Assembly (NCBI GenBank): GCA_029248185.1
Contig: JAQWJV010000010.1
Location: 1-64,000 of the forward strand
Source of the DNA: Flavobacteriaceae bacterium
Lineage (GTDB): Bacteria; Bacteroidota; Bacteroidia; Flavobacteriales; Flavobacteriaceae
Direction: 5' to 3'
Length of the DNA stretch: 64,000 nt
Shown here: in pieces, positions 1 through 8,422 of the stretch
How positions within the stretch are numbered: position 1 is the stretch's first letter
Layout of the letters: each line of letters opens with the position of its first letter
Program-made: the position numbers and the translations under genes
The notes under the pieces: generated by a model
Database searches by the model: none
What the model was told of the DNA's origin: nothing
The model's input: only the letters and a program-made list of their open reading frames with translations

Positions 1-1
1 T

Positions 2-421
2 GAATCAACAGAAACCAATGAAGAAGAAATTGTTGAAATTGTTGAAGTAGAAGAAGAATATGAAGAAGTTGATGTCCCTTTTGCCGTAATTGAGGATGTT
101 CCTATTTTTCCCGGTTGTGAGAAAGTTGACAAATCACAACGTCGAGCGTGTTTTCAGGAAAGGATGAACAAACACATCCGTAAAAATTTTAGATATCCTG
201 AAATTGCCCAAGAAATGGGAATTCAGGGTCGAGTGTATGTTAATTTTATCATCGCGAAAGATGGTCAAATTACCAACATAAGAATGCGAGGTCCAGACAA
301 AAACTTAGAAAAAGAAGCACAGCGCATTATCTCTAAACTACCTAATATGATTCCAGGAAAACAAAGAGGACGCCCCGTTCGTGTTCCCTTTAGTATTCCC
401 ATAACATTTAGATTACAATAG
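2..421 (+). CDS. TonB-family energy transducer, C-terminal part (5' end outside window)
   Basis: The reading frame is open from the window edge to a TAG stop and gives 139 residues: an acidic Glu/Val-rich spacer followed by a TonB C-terminal domain (a YP pair, then a GRVYVNFII-type strand and a C-terminal FRLQ). TonB proteins pass proton-motive force from ExbBD in the inner membrane to outer-membrane receptors. The missing 5' part presumably carries the membrane anchor and proline stretch seen in the next gene. The segment differs from the matching part of that gene at only five residues (Y/F, R/Q, R/K, I/V, T/V), so the two are recent tandem duplicates. An intrinsic terminator follows directly. 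Confidence 0.85.
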   Translation, partial: ESTETNEEEIVEIVEVEEEYEEVDVPFAVIEDVPIFPGCEKVDKSQRRACFQERMNKHIRKNFRYPEIAQEMGIQGRVYVNFIIAKDGQITNIRMRGPDKNLEKEAQRIISKLPNMIPGKQRGRPVRVPFSIPITFRLQ

Positions 422-444
422 AAATATTTTTTCTAAAAATATTG

Positions 445-470
445 AAACCCAGCCTATTGCTGGGTTTTTT
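445..470 (+). terminator. Intrinsic terminator after the first TonB gene
   Basis: A 9-bp perfect stem (arms 445-453 and 459-467, five-base loop) runs into a T-rich tract. It sits 24 bases after the stop codon and separates the two TonB copies into different transcripts. Confidence 0.8.
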
Positions 471-531
471 GTTTTCTGTAATTAATCATTGAGGTACGAT
501 TATTGTGGGGTATTAACAAAACCCCCAAATT

Positions 532-1239
532 ATGGAAATAAAGAAAAACCCCAAAGTTGATTTGAGTAAAAACAGTAGTCTTTACTTTGTAATTGGTCTA
601 GCCCTGATTTTATTTATTTCTTGGCAAGTCATTGAATGGAAAACCTATGAAAAAGACCTTTATGATTATGAAGCTTTAGATGTTGATGAAGAAGTTGATG
701 AAGAAATTCCAATTACTGAACAACTAAAAACCCCACCCCCACCACCCCCGCCACCGCCGCCAGCTCCTGTAGTAATTGAGGTGGTTGAGGATGAAGAAGA
801 TGTGGAGGAGACGGTGATTGAATCAACAGAAACCAATGAAGAAGAAATTGTTGAAATTGTTGAAGTAGAAGAAGAATTTGAAGAAGTTGATGTTCCTTTT
901 GCTGTAATTGAGGACGTACCTATATTTCCGGGTTGTGAGAAAGTTGATAAATCACAACGTCGAGCGTGTTTTCAGGAACAGATGAACAAACACATACGCA
1001 AGAACTTTAAATATCCGGAAATTGCCCAAGAAATGGGAGTTCAGGGACGAGTGTATGTCAATTTTATCATCGCGAAAGATGGTCAAATTACCAATATAAG
1101 AATGCGAGGTCCAGATAAAAACTTAGAAAAAGAAGCGCAGCGCATTATTTCTAAACTACCAAATATGATTCCGGGAAAACAAAGAGGACGCCCCGTTCGT
1201 GTTCCGTTTAGTATTCCAATAGTGTTCAGACTGCAATAA
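532..1239 (+). CDS. tonB: TonB-family energy transducer
   Basis: The 235-residue protein has a short cytoplasmic N-terminus, one membrane segment (about residues 17-33), a run of ten prolines (68-77), an acidic spacer (about 84-120) and a TonB C-terminal domain (about 150-235). Cysteines at 135 and 146 could pair. It should couple ExbB/ExbD to TonB-dependent receptors, such as the one at the far end of this window, but no exbBD lies here. The ATG follows an A-rich leader, as usual in Bacteroidota. The spacer is strongly acidic rather than the Lys/Pro-rich type of classical TonB. It is a near copy of the preceding partial gene, and function is assigned by domain only. Confidence 0.88.
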   Translation: MEIKKNPKVDLSKNSSLYFVIGLALILFISWQVIEWKTYEKDLYDYEALDVDEEVDEEIPITEQLKTPPPPPPPPPPAPVVIEVVEDEEDVEETVIESTETNEEEIVEIVEVEEEFEEVDVPFAVIEDVPIFPGCEKVDKSQRRACFQEQMNKHIRKNFKYPEIAQEMGVQGRVYVNFIIAKDGQITNIRMRGPDKNLEKEAQRIISKLPNMIPGKQRGRPVRVPFSIPIVFRLQ

Positions 1240-1295
1240 ATAAATTAAAGTTTGTTTAAGTATTAAAAGATTTTAAATCTAAATAAGTGATTTGA

Positions 1296-1326
1296 TTGTT
1301 CATTGCTTATTTCTCAACTATCTTTG
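1296..1326 (+). promoter_or_regulatory. Candidate Bacteroidota promoter for the oxidase cluster
   Basis: A -7 box TATCTTTG (1319-1326) matches TAnnTTTG exactly, and a TTG (1296-1298) lies 20 bases upstream, close to the usual spacing. It is about 20 bases before the ctaB start and would drive the ctaB-coxIII cluster. Confidence 0.6.
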
Positions 1327-1347
1327 CACCCTGAATGATGCAGATAG

Positions 1348-2250
1348 ATGCGCCAAAATGATACTCTTACTTCGGCTACTGGTTGGCTAACCTTAAGTGA
1401 TTTTTCTCAACTCACAAAGTTTAGATTGTCTATAACTGTGGTTATTTCTTCCATTGCAGGGTATTTTTTAGCTGTTGAAACCGTTCATTTTCCTACATTG
1501 ATATTATTAGTGATTGGAGGTTATGCCATGGTTGGAGCTTCAAATGCTTTTAATCAAGTTTTTGAAAAAGATTTAGACAAATTAATGTTGCGTACACAAA
1601 ATCGTCCACTCCCTGCAGGGCGAATGCAAACGAATACGGCCTTATTTATTGGAGTCGTCCTTACATTGATTGGAATCGGTACTCTTTACGTGATTAATTT
1701 AAAAACAGCTTTTTTCGCAAGTTTTTCTATTTTCTTATACGCTTGTGTATATACTCCTTTAAAACAAAAAACTTCACTTTCAGTTTTTGTTGGTGCTTTT
1801 CCAGGGGCTATCCCTTTTATGTTGGGTTGGGTTGCAGCAACCAATGAATTTGGAATCGAACCCGGAGTGTTGTTTATGATTCAGTTTTTTTGGCAATTCC
1901 CACATTTTTGGGCTATAGGATGGCTCATGCACGATCAATACCAAGCTGCTGGGTTTAAGATGCTCCCCTCGGGAGCGCGGGACCAAACCACGGCTTTTCA
2001 AACGGTATTTTATACATTATGGACAGTTGTAGTTTCATTGTTGCCTGCTTTTTTATATACCGGTACTTTGGTTTTGTCATTTTCTGCAGCAATTGTAGTT
2101 GGTTTATTGGGGTTATTCTTTTTATTTTATGCCCTTCGTTTGATGTTCTTAAAAAACGATCAAGCTGCTCGCTTTTTAATTCGAGCAAGTATCTTATATA
2201 TAACAGGAATACAATTAGTCTACGTATTGGATAAATTTTTAATACAATGA
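1348..2250 (+). CDS. ctaB: Protoheme IX farnesyltransferase (heme O synthase)
   Basis: This UbiA-family integral membrane prenyltransferase transfers a farnesyl group to heme B to make heme O for the terminal oxidase. The 300-residue length is normal. The Asp-rich prenyl-diphosphate site is visible at about residues 69-91 (N, then EKDLDKLM, RT and RPLPAGR). Several hydrophobic helices follow. An out-of-frame ATG pair just upstream (1334-1339) runs into a stop within a few codons, so the ATG at 1348 is taken. It heads a cluster of oxidase subunit and assembly genes, which fixes its role. Confidence 0.95.
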   Translation: MRQNDTLTSATGWLTLSDFSQLTKFRLSITVVISSIAGYFLAVETVHFPTLILLVIGGYAMVGASNAFNQVFEKDLDKLMLRTQNRPLPAGRMQTNTALFIGVVLTLIGIGTLYVINLKTAFFASFSIFLYACVYTPLKQKTSLSVFVGAFPGAIPFMLGWVAATNEFGIEPGVLFMIQFFWQFPHFWAIGWLMHDQYQAAGFKMLPSGARDQTTAFQTVFYTLWTVVVSLLPAFLYTGTLVLSFSAAIVVGLLGLFFLFYALRLMFLKNDQAARFLIRASILYITGIQLVYVLDKFLIQ

Positions 2251-2266
2251 CAAAAAAAAATTAAAT

Positions 2267-2845
2267 ATGAATACAAACGATTCTTTAACGGTTAAAAACA
2301 ATCGAGCAAAAAAAATGATGCTTTGGTTTGGAATGATCAGTATGAGTATGACATTCGCTGGCTTAACTAGTGCTTATGTAGTGAGTAGTTCCCGCTCAGA
2401 TTGGATTCAACAAATCGAATTGCCCTTTGCTTTTACCCTCAGTACTTTACTCATCATTTTGAGTAGTGGAAGTTTTTATGGCGCATTGAAAATGATCCAA
2501 GATCAAAAAATAAAGGTGGCTCAAGGGCTATTGGCAATAACATTGGTCCTTGCCATTGTTTTTATTTATTTTCAATTTGAGGGTTTTGGTGCGCTCATTG
2601 AACAAGGATATTATTTTACGGGACCCGAAAGTTCGATTACAACATCTTACTTATATGTTTTGGTTCTCCTACATCTAATGCACCTTACGGCTGGAATCGT
2701 AATTGTTTTGAATGTTTTTTATAAGACTTTAAAAGGGAAGTATCTTAATGGAAATACCCTAGGATTTGAACTTGCTGTAACCTTTTGGCATTTTCTTGAT
2801 TTACTTTGGGTATATTTATTTTTATTCGTTTCATTCTACGGTTAA
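2267..2845 (+). CDS. Cytochrome c oxidase subunit III family protein (short paralogue)
   Basis: The 192-residue protein has five predicted membrane helices and the subunit III signature near the C-terminus (HLMHLTAG, then FWHFLDLLWVYLFLF). It belongs to the heme-copper oxidase subunit III / CyoC family. It starts 16 bases after ctaB and is followed by a second, larger subunit III gene, an arrangement familiar in Flavobacteriia. Which copy is structural in the oxidase cannot be told from sequence. Confidence 0.9.
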   Translation: MNTNDSLTVKNNRAKKMMLWFGMISMSMTFAGLTSAYVVSSSRSDWIQQIELPFAFTLSTLLIILSSGSFYGALKMIQDQKIKVAQGLLAITLVLAIVFIYFQFEGFGALIEQGYYFTGPESSITTSYLYVLVLLHLMHLTAGIVIVLNVFYKTLKGKYLNGNTLGFELAVTFWHFLDLLWVYLFLFVSFYG

Positions 2846-2852
2846 AAATTAA

Positions 2853-2860
2853 TAAATTTG
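2853..2860 (+). promoter_or_regulatory. Possible internal -7 box before the second subunit III gene
   Basis: TAAATTTG fits TAnnTTTG exactly, 21 bases before the ATG at 2882. No clear -33 TTG is present, so it may be chance in AT-rich sequence. Confidence 0.25.
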
Positions 2861-2881
2861 CAAAGAATTTAATAAAGTAAT

Positions 2882-3862
2882 ATGGAAGTGACTGCAAAAA
2901 CATCTGTTGACGAAAGCCAAGTTTGGGGCGGAGGCAACAAACCACTAAACGCCAGTTATGGTAAAATGATGATGTGGTTTTTTATTGTTTCAGATGCCTT
3001 GACGTTTACGGGATTTCTCGTTTCTTATGGTTTCTCTAGATTTAAAAACATCAATTCATGGCCTATTGCTGATGAAGTATTCACTCACTTTCCTTTCTTA
3101 CACGGTGTAGATGCACCCATGTACTATGTAGCTTTAATGACTTTTGTTTTAATCTTTTCATCTGTCACCATGGTTTTGGCAGTAGATGCAGGTCATCATA
3201 TGCAGAAGACCAAAGTGACTTTTTATATGTTGCTAACCGTTATTGGTGGAGCAATATTTGTAGGATCGCAAGCTTGGGAATGGAAAAATTTTATCAAAGG
3301 AGAATATGGAGCTTTAGAAACTAAAGGAGGTCAAATTCTTCAGTTTGTTAATTCGGAAACGGGGAAACGCGCCGCAATTCAGGAATTTGCAGTTGGTATA
3401 GAAACCGATAGAACAACACACCAGTCAAGTAATGGTGTCTGGTATGAAAATGAAACCACTTTGCCTACCGTCTCTTTGGCAGAGGTGAAGAAAGGATTCC
3501 TTAGCGATGAAGCGCTGTTGATTCGCACCCAACAATTAGATGAAAAAGGTCAAAAAACAGTCCTTTCAAGAGAGGAATCGTTACTCAAAATAGATGAAGC
3601 AATGTATGTTGTAGAAGGGGCAAACCTTGTTCGTAATGAATACGGGAATCGATTATTTGCCGACTTTTTCTTTTTCATTACAGGATTCCACGGATTCCAT
3701 GTTTTGTCAGGAGTTGTAATTAATATCATCATCTTTTTTAATGTTATTCTAGGAACATATGAACGTAGAGGGCATTATGAAATGGTAGAAAAAGTAGGGC
3801 TGTATTGGCACTTTGTCGATTTGGTTTGGGTCTTTGTATTTACATTTTTCTATCTCGTTTAA
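2882..3862 (+). CDS. ctaE: Cytochrome c oxidase subunit III with large loop insertion
   Basis: The 326-residue protein has the subunit III core: helix pairs at the N-terminus, GFHGFHVLSG, and a C-terminal WHFVDLVWVFVFTFFY. A hydrophilic insert of roughly 100 residues (about 140-245) sits between helices, after an SQAWEW motif, and accounts for the extra length over the 192-residue neighbour. It is part of the inner-membrane terminal oxidase. Subunits I and II are not in the window. It is followed by subunit IV 20 bases downstream. Confidence 0.93.
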   Translation: MEVTAKTSVDESQVWGGGNKPLNASYGKMMMWFFIVSDALTFTGFLVSYGFSRFKNINSWPIADEVFTHFPFLHGVDAPMYYVALMTFVLIFSSVTMVLAVDAGHHMQKTKVTFYMLLTVIGGAIFVGSQAWEWKNFIKGEYGALETKGGQILQFVNSETGKRAAIQEFAVGIETDRTTHQSSNGVWYENETTLPTVSLAEVKKGFLSDEALLIRTQQLDEKGQKTVLSREESLLKIDEAMYVVEGANLVRNEYGNRLFADFFFFITGFHGFHVLSGVVINIIIFFNVILGTYERRGHYEMVEKVGLYWHFVDLVWVFVFTFFYLV

Positions 3863-3882
3863 CACAATTAAAAATAAAATAA

Positions 3883-4266
3883 ATGGCAGCAGAAGGTCAC
3901 AAATTAGCCATCTTTAGAGGTTTATTAAAATTTAAATCCAATCAGCAAAAAATTTGGGGGGTATTGATTTTCCTTTCAATCGTCACCACTATAGAAGTTG
4001 CTTTGGGTATCATTAAACCTGAAATTCTGATGGGAAGTTTTCTTAGAATGAAAATTTTGAACTGGATTTTTATTATACTCACCCTAGTTAAAGCCTATTA
4101 TATTGCTTGGGATTTTATGCACATTCGCGATGAGAAAAGTAGTTTCAAAAACGCAATAGTGCTTCCACTTGTCATTCTAATACCGTATTTAGCTTTTATT
4201 CTTTTAATTGAGGCCGATTATATTTTTGAAGTGATGAAGGATGGATTTGTCTCTTGGAATTTTTAA
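3883..4266 (+). CDS. Cytochrome c oxidase subunit IV family protein
   Basis: This 127-residue protein has three predicted helices and the family pattern TTIEVALG in helix 1, KAYYIAWDFMHI after helix 2, and a third helix near the C-terminus. Prokaryotic subunit IV (COX4_pro) packs beside subunits I and III in caa3/aa3 oxidases. It lies directly downstream of subunit III, and a strong terminator follows the stop, so it is probably the last gene of the first oxidase transcript. Confidence 0.9.
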   Translation: MAAEGHKLAIFRGLLKFKSNQQKIWGVLIFLSIVTTIEVALGIIKPEILMGSFLRMKILNWIFIILTLVKAYYIAWDFMHIRDEKSSFKNAIVLPLVILIPYLAFILLIEADYIFEVMKDGFVSWNF

Positions 4267-4284
4267 TATGAAAATCAACTAATT

Positions 4285-4310
4285 AAGCGGTTTTAAACCG
4301 CTTTTTTTTG
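4285..4310 (+). terminator. Intrinsic terminator after subunit IV
   Basis: Arms 4285-4291 and 4297-4303 pair perfectly, with further A/T pairing into the loop. The 3' arm ends at 4303 inside a run of eight T (4302-4309). The next gene starts only five bases beyond 4310, so readthrough or a promoter overlapping the hairpin must serve it. Confidence 0.75.
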
Positions 4311-4314
4311 CACT

Positions 4315-4980
4315 ATGAAAAAGGAGGATATATATAAAAAATTTGTTTTGGGGATACTATTTGTGTTCCCTTTGGTAGTCTACCTTTTCTTTGCTTCAGG
4401 TAAAAATAATTTTGCAAAACTACCCATTTTGACCAAAGGTGTTCATGAAATTGAAAACCTAAAGTTCCTTGTAGACCAAAACCCAGCTCTAAAAAATCAT
4501 ATCACCATCATGGGGTATTGGGGGGGGAGTCTTGAAAATAAACAAGCAGAAGCACTCAACCTAAATGAGAAAATCTACAAACGTTTTTATGAGTTTGCCG
4601 ATTTCCAATTTGTCTTTTTTGTAAATCAAGATCGTCTGTTAGAGGTAGATCGTCTTAAAAAAACCTTGAAAGAAGGAGTTGGGACAGATCTTTCTAAATG
4701 GAATTTTATTCCGGCTTCAAACGAGGAAATTCAAAGGCATTTCAATTCACTTCAAACACCCATTGAACTCAATAATGATGGAAGTACTCCCTACGTTTTT
4801 ATTATTGATAAAGACTTGAATTTGAGAGGTAGAAATGATGACGAGGACTCTGGAACCCTCTATGGATTTGATGCACGTTCAGTAGCACAAATTAATAAGA
4901 AAATGATAGATGATGTTAAAGTTATTCTTGCAGAATATCGCTTAGCATTAAAAATATATAATACCAACCGTAAAAAGTAA
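4315..4980 (+). CDS. Membrane-anchored thioredoxin-fold protein of the SCO neighbourhood
   Basis: The 221-residue protein has one N-terminal membrane anchor (about 11-27) and a soluble domain that looks thioredoxin/SCO-like: an ITIMGYWG strand, LNEKIYKRF helix, FVFFVNQD strand and PYVFIIDKD strand. It has no cysteine, so it cannot bind copper through CxxxC or do disulfide exchange as SCO does. The stop is five bases before the true SCO gene, which suggests a joint role in oxidase assembly. This is a family-context inference, and the exact function is unknown. Confidence 0.6.
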   Translation: MKKEDIYKKFVLGILFVFPLVVYLFFASGKNNFAKLPILTKGVHEIENLKFLVDQNPALKNHITIMGYWGGSLENKQAEALNLNEKIYKRFYEFADFQFVFFVNQDRLLEVDRLKKTLKEGVGTDLSKWNFIPASNEEIQRHFNSLQTPIELNNDGSTPYVFIIDKDLNLRGRNDDEDSGTLYGFDARSVAQINKKMIDDVKVILAEYRLALKIYNTNRKK

Positions 4981-4985
4981 ATCTC

Positions 4986-5681
4986 ATGCCAAGTTTAAAA
5001 TATGTGGGTCTCTTTTTGGTTATTATCATTTTTGGAATCTTATTTATTCCAAAAATAATTGAACGGATCAATTCTGATGCTATTGTAGACAGTAGTAGAT
5101 CGCAGTCTGCTGAGCCATTAAATTATATCATATTGAACGATGAAGCCAAAAAGGTACCTCCTTTCATGTTTGTAAATCAAGACAGTCTTTTAATTTCTAA
5201 TGAAGATTTTACAGGAAAGGTTTATGTGGCTGAGTTTTTCTTCACTTCATGTCCTAGTATATGTCCGATCATGAATAAAAACATGAAAAGAATTGAGGAT
5301 ATATATGGCTCAAAAACTGATTTTGGCATTGCTTCCTTTACGATTGATCCCGATCATGATATTCCCTCTGTATTAAAGAAATATGCCGAGGATTATAATG
5401 TTTTTTCGCAAAACTGGCATTTTTTAACGGGTCAAAAAGAGAGCATCTATGCACTCGCAAATTCAGGTTTTAATATCTTTGCATCAATAAACCCCAAAGT
5501 TGAAGGAGGTTTTGAGCATCAAGGCTATTTTGCTTTGATTGACAAACAAGGCTTTATTCGTTCTCGTTCGGATCAATTTGGAAACCCTATTGTTTATTAT
5601 ATGGGTCTAGATCAAGAAGGAGTTGAGGTTCAAGATGTTGATTTATTAATTGAAGACATTCAAAAACTATTAGATGAGTAA
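4986..5681 (+). CDS. sco: SCO1/SenC family copper chaperone
   Basis: The 231-residue protein has an N-terminal membrane anchor (about 6-22) and an SCO domain with the copper ligands C89 and C93 (CPSIC) and H178 (GGFEHQGYF). SCO proteins deliver copper to the CuA site of cytochrome c oxidase subunit II in the periplasm. It lies between a cysteine-less relative upstream and a DUF420 gene that overlaps its end by eight bases. All key residues are present. Confidence 0.93.
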   Translation: MPSLKYVGLFLVIIIFGILFIPKIIERINSDAIVDSSRSQSAEPLNYIILNDEAKKVPPFMFVNQDSLLISNEDFTGKVYVAEFFFTSCPSICPIMNKNMKRIEDIYGSKTDFGIASFTIDPDHDIPSVLKKYAEDYNVFSQNWHFLTGQKESIYALANSGFNIFASINPKVEGGFEHQGYFALIDKQGFIRSRSDQFGNPIVYYMGLDQEGVEVQDVDLLIEDIQKLLDE

Positions 5682-6204
5682 GATGGAAAATAAAAGTAGT
5701 AGATACAATATATATATATGGATTGTTTCAATCATCATACCTGTTGTGGTTGCATTCCTCTTTACGGTCCGTATTCCCAATGTAGAACCTTTACGTTTTT
5801 TGCCCCCTATTTATGCAACAATTAATGGATTGACTGCAATTTTATTAATTATTGCCTTGTGGGCCATTAAAAATAAAAATATAAAATTACACGAGGGATT
5901 GATGAAAATTGCGATTGCTTTGTCCCTTGTTTTTTTGGTCATGTATGTCGCTTATCACATGACTTCTGATTCAACGCCCTACGGCGGTGAAGGAGCTTTA
6001 CGTTACGTCTATTTCTTTATTTTGATCACTCATATTGTTTTGTCAATTGGAGTGATTCCTATGGTTTTAATTACTTATGTAAGAGCTTTTTCAAAGCAAT
6101 TTGAAAGCCATAAAAAAATAGCACGTTATACCTTTCCAATATGGCTTTATATTGCCGTGACTGGAGTGATTGTATATCTTATGATTTCACCTTATTATGC
6201 CTAA
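5674..6204 (+). CDS. DUF420 family membrane protein
   Basis: A 176-residue integral membrane protein with about five hydrophobic helices and conserved-looking histidines (AYHMTSDSTPYGG, ITHIVLS). DUF420 proteins are repeatedly found beside SCO and oxidase genes and are presumed assembly factors, but their mechanism is not established. The ATG at 5674 overlaps the SCO stop by eight bases. A second in-frame ATG at 5683 just after that stop is equally possible. Confidence 0.85.
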   Translation: MSKMENKSSRYNIYIWIVSIIIPVVVAFLFTVRIPNVEPLRFLPPIYATINGLTAILLIIALWAIKNKNIKLHEGLMKIAIALSLVFLVMYVAYHMTSDSTPYGGEGALRYVYFFILITHIVLSIGVIPMVLITYVRAFSKQFESHKKIARYTFPIWLYIAVTGVIVYLMISPYYA

Positions 6205-6421
6205 TATGAAATTGAAATTTTTCCTTTTTATATTGGTTTTCATCATTTTCAGTACCGATGCTGTTTATGGTCAATGTTCCATGTGTAGAGCAGTACTTCA
6301 ATCAGAGGAAGGCCAAGCCACTGCAAAAGGTATAAATAATGGAATTTTATATCTAATGGCAATCCCTTATTTATTGGTTGGAATTGTCGGTTGGAAAGTA
6401 TTCCAAATCTTAAAAAAATAA
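6197..6421 (+). CDS. Small exported membrane protein with CxxC motif
   Basis: The 74-residue protein has a signal-like N-terminus ending in VYGQ, then CSMCRA at the likely mature start, and one C-terminal hydrophobic segment. The CxxC pair faces the periplasm if the signal is cleaved and could bind copper or heme, or be redox-active. It overlaps the DUF420 gene by eight bases and ends the oxidase assembly cluster. The family has no firmly known function. ATGs at 6197 or 6206 are both possible starts. Confidence 0.75.
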   Translation: MPNMKLKFFLFILVFIIFSTDAVYGQCSMCRAVLQSEEGQATAKGINNGILYLMAIPYLLVGIVGWKVFQILKK

Positions 6422-6498
6422 AAAACATAAAGTGTAACAATTTAGTATTTGAAGAGTCTATATAATGTGTTTCGTCTAACTTTTAAAGTTAATATTCA

Positions 6499-7203
6499 AT
6501 GATTCAAATCAAAAACCTCCACAAATCCTACCAAATGGGTAGCTCTTCCTTGCATGTTCTTAAGGGGATTAATTTTAATGTAGAGGAAGGTGAATTGGTC
6601 GCCATCATGGGGTCTTCAGGTTCTGGAAAGTCTACCTTATTGAATATTCTTGGAATGTTGGATACGGCTGAAGAGGGCGATTATATTTTAGATGATGTAC
6701 CAATTAAAGATCTGAACGAGACCAAAGCCGCTAAATACCGAAATAAGTTTTTGGGTTTTGTTTTTCAATCCTTTAATTTAATCAACTATAAAACTGCCCT
6801 AGAAAACGTTTCACTTCCTTTATATTATCAGGGAATTCCTCGGAAAGAAAGACAGCAGGAAGCATTAGATTACCTTGAGAAAGTAGGTCTAAAAGATTGG
6901 GCAACACATTTACCTAGTGAATTGTCGGGTGGACAAAAACAGCGTGTGGCAATTGCAAGAGCCTTAGCCTCAAAACCCAAAGTACTTTTGGCGGATGAAC
7001 CTACAGGAGCATTAGATACGACCACCTCTTATGAGGTAATGGATTTAATTCAAAAAATTAACCAAGAGGGAAAAACGATTTTGGTCGTTACCCATGAATT
7101 GGATATTGCTCAAATGTGCAAGCGCATTGTGCTATTGAAGGATGGAGTCATTATTGAAGATAAAAAAGTTGAACAAGTATTTGCCTCTTCTTATGTTCAA
7201 TAG
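6499..7203 (+). CDS. ABC transporter ATP-binding protein (MacB/LolD type)
   Basis: The 234-residue nucleotide-binding subunit has a complete Walker A (G38-T46, GSSGSGKST), Q-loop (Q90), signature LSGGQ (142-146), Walker B ending D166-E167 and a switch histidine (VVTHE). It belongs to the MacB/LolD/FtsE group that works with FtsX-like permeases. Two such permeases, a HlyD-type adaptor and a TolC-type channel follow, so it powers a tripartite export or mechanotransmission system. In classical MacB the ATPase and permease are fused; here they are separate. Confidence 0.93.
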   Translation: MIQIKNLHKSYQMGSSSLHVLKGINFNVEEGELVAIMGSSGSGKSTLLNILGMLDTAEEGDYILDDVPIKDLNETKAAKYRNKFLGFVFQSFNLINYKTALENVSLPLYYQGIPRKERQQEALDYLEKVGLKDWATHLPSELSGGQKQRVAIARALASKPKVLLADEPTGALDTTTSYEVMDLIQKINQEGKTILVVTHELDIAQMCKRIVLLKDGVIIEDKKVEQVFASSYVQ

Positions 7204-8422
7204 AGATCGGTGGAGAGAAATTTTTGAAACGATTAGCAAAAATAAATTAAGAACATTTTTGTCTGGTTTTACCGTTGCACTCGGAATTTTCATCTTCATT
7301 ATTTTATTTGGATTAGGAAATGGTTTAAAAAATTCCTTCCAAGAGTTTTTTCTTGACGATGCTAGCAATGCCATTTTTATGTATCCAGGAAAAACATCAA
7401 TGCCCTACAAGGGATTTAAAGCCAATCGAAGAATTGAATTTGACAATGAAGATTTAGAAGATATCCAAACAAATTTCCCATTATTAATAGAATACACAAC
7501 TCCACGGATTTCAAGAAGTGGCCTAACACGATACAAGGGAGAAAATAATACCTACACAACCCGTGCTATTGCTCCAGGACATCAATTTGTTGAGAAGACA
7601 ATCCTCATGAAGGGTCGTTTCATCAATCAGTCTGACTTAAACAAAAAAGCAAAACATGCTGTAATTGGAAGATTGGTGGCTAAAGATTTATTTAAAAATG
7701 AAGATCCCTTAGGGAAATACATCGATATAGGATCAAGCGTATACAAAATCGTAGGGGTTTTTCAGGATGATGGTGGAGATCGTGAAGAACGTTATATCTA
7801 CATTCCTTATACCACACGTCAACTACTTGAAAAAGGAAATGATAAAGTAGATCAAATTATTGTAACCTTTCCCAAAGAATTAGGACATGTAGGTGCCCTA
7901 GCACTGGAAAGTTCATTAAAAAAATATTTTAAGGATAAAAAATCTATTGATCCTCAGGATCCCAATGGGATTTACTTTCAAAACCTCACCGATGATTTAA
8001 AACAGAGCCAACAATTTGCAGTTGTTTTACAACTGATCGTGAGTTTTGTTGGTTTGGGAACTTTGATTGCTGGAATCATCGGGATTTCAAACATTATGGT
8101 TTTTGTGGTTAAAGAACGAACTAAGGAATTAGGGATTCGTAAAGCCTTAGGGGCAACACCACGCTCAGTCATTCAAATGATTCTTCAAGAGTCTATTTTC
8201 ATCACAGCTATATCGGGATATTTTGGTCTTTTATTTGGTGTTTTTGTATTGGAGAGCATTGGATTAAAACTGGAGGATTATTTTATTAAAAATCCATTCA
8301 TAGACATTGGTACCGCTATAACGGCAACCATTGTATTAATCATTTTTGGAGCTGTTGCTGGATATATTCCTGCAAAAAGAGCTGCAAGAATCAAACCCAT
8401 AGTTGCACTAAGAGATGAATAG
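7193..8422 (+). CDS. MacB-like ABC transporter permease (first of two)
   Basis: An FtsX/MacB permease of 409 residues: an N-terminal helix after ISKNKLRTFLSGFT, a large periplasmic MacB core domain, and three C-terminal helices with the coupling motif KERTKELGIRKALGA. A longer frame starts at 7142, but the ATG at 7193 gives an N-terminus (FNRDRWREIF) that lines up with the next gene (FDRDTWQEIF) and leaves an 11-base overlap with the ATPase, so 7193 is chosen. It probably forms a heterodimer with the second permease. Confidence 0.9.
   Translation: MFNRDRWREIFETISKNKLRTFLSGFTVALGIFIFIILFGLGNGLKNSFQEFFLDDASNAIFMYPGKTSMPYKGFKANRRIEFDNEDLEDIQTNFPLLIEYTTPRISRSGLTRYKGENNTYTTRAIAPGHQFVEKTILMKGRFINQSDLNKKAKHAVIGRLVAKDLFKNEDPLGKYIDIGSSVYKIVGVFQDDGGDREERYIYIPYTTRQLLEKGNDKVDQIIVTFPKELGHVGALALESSLKKYFKDKKSIDPQDPNGIYFQNLTDDLKQSQQFAVVLQLIVSFVGLGTLIAGIIGISNIMVFVVKERTKELGIRKALGATPRSVIQMILQESIFITAISGYFGLLFGVFVLESIGLKLEDYFIKNPFIDIGTAITATIVLIIFGAVAGYIPAKRAARIKPIVALRDE

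Noticed and set aside
507-525. Small hairpin (five-base stem) just before the second TonB gene
   Set aside because: The stem is short with a nine-base loop and no known riboswitch pattern; it may be chance.
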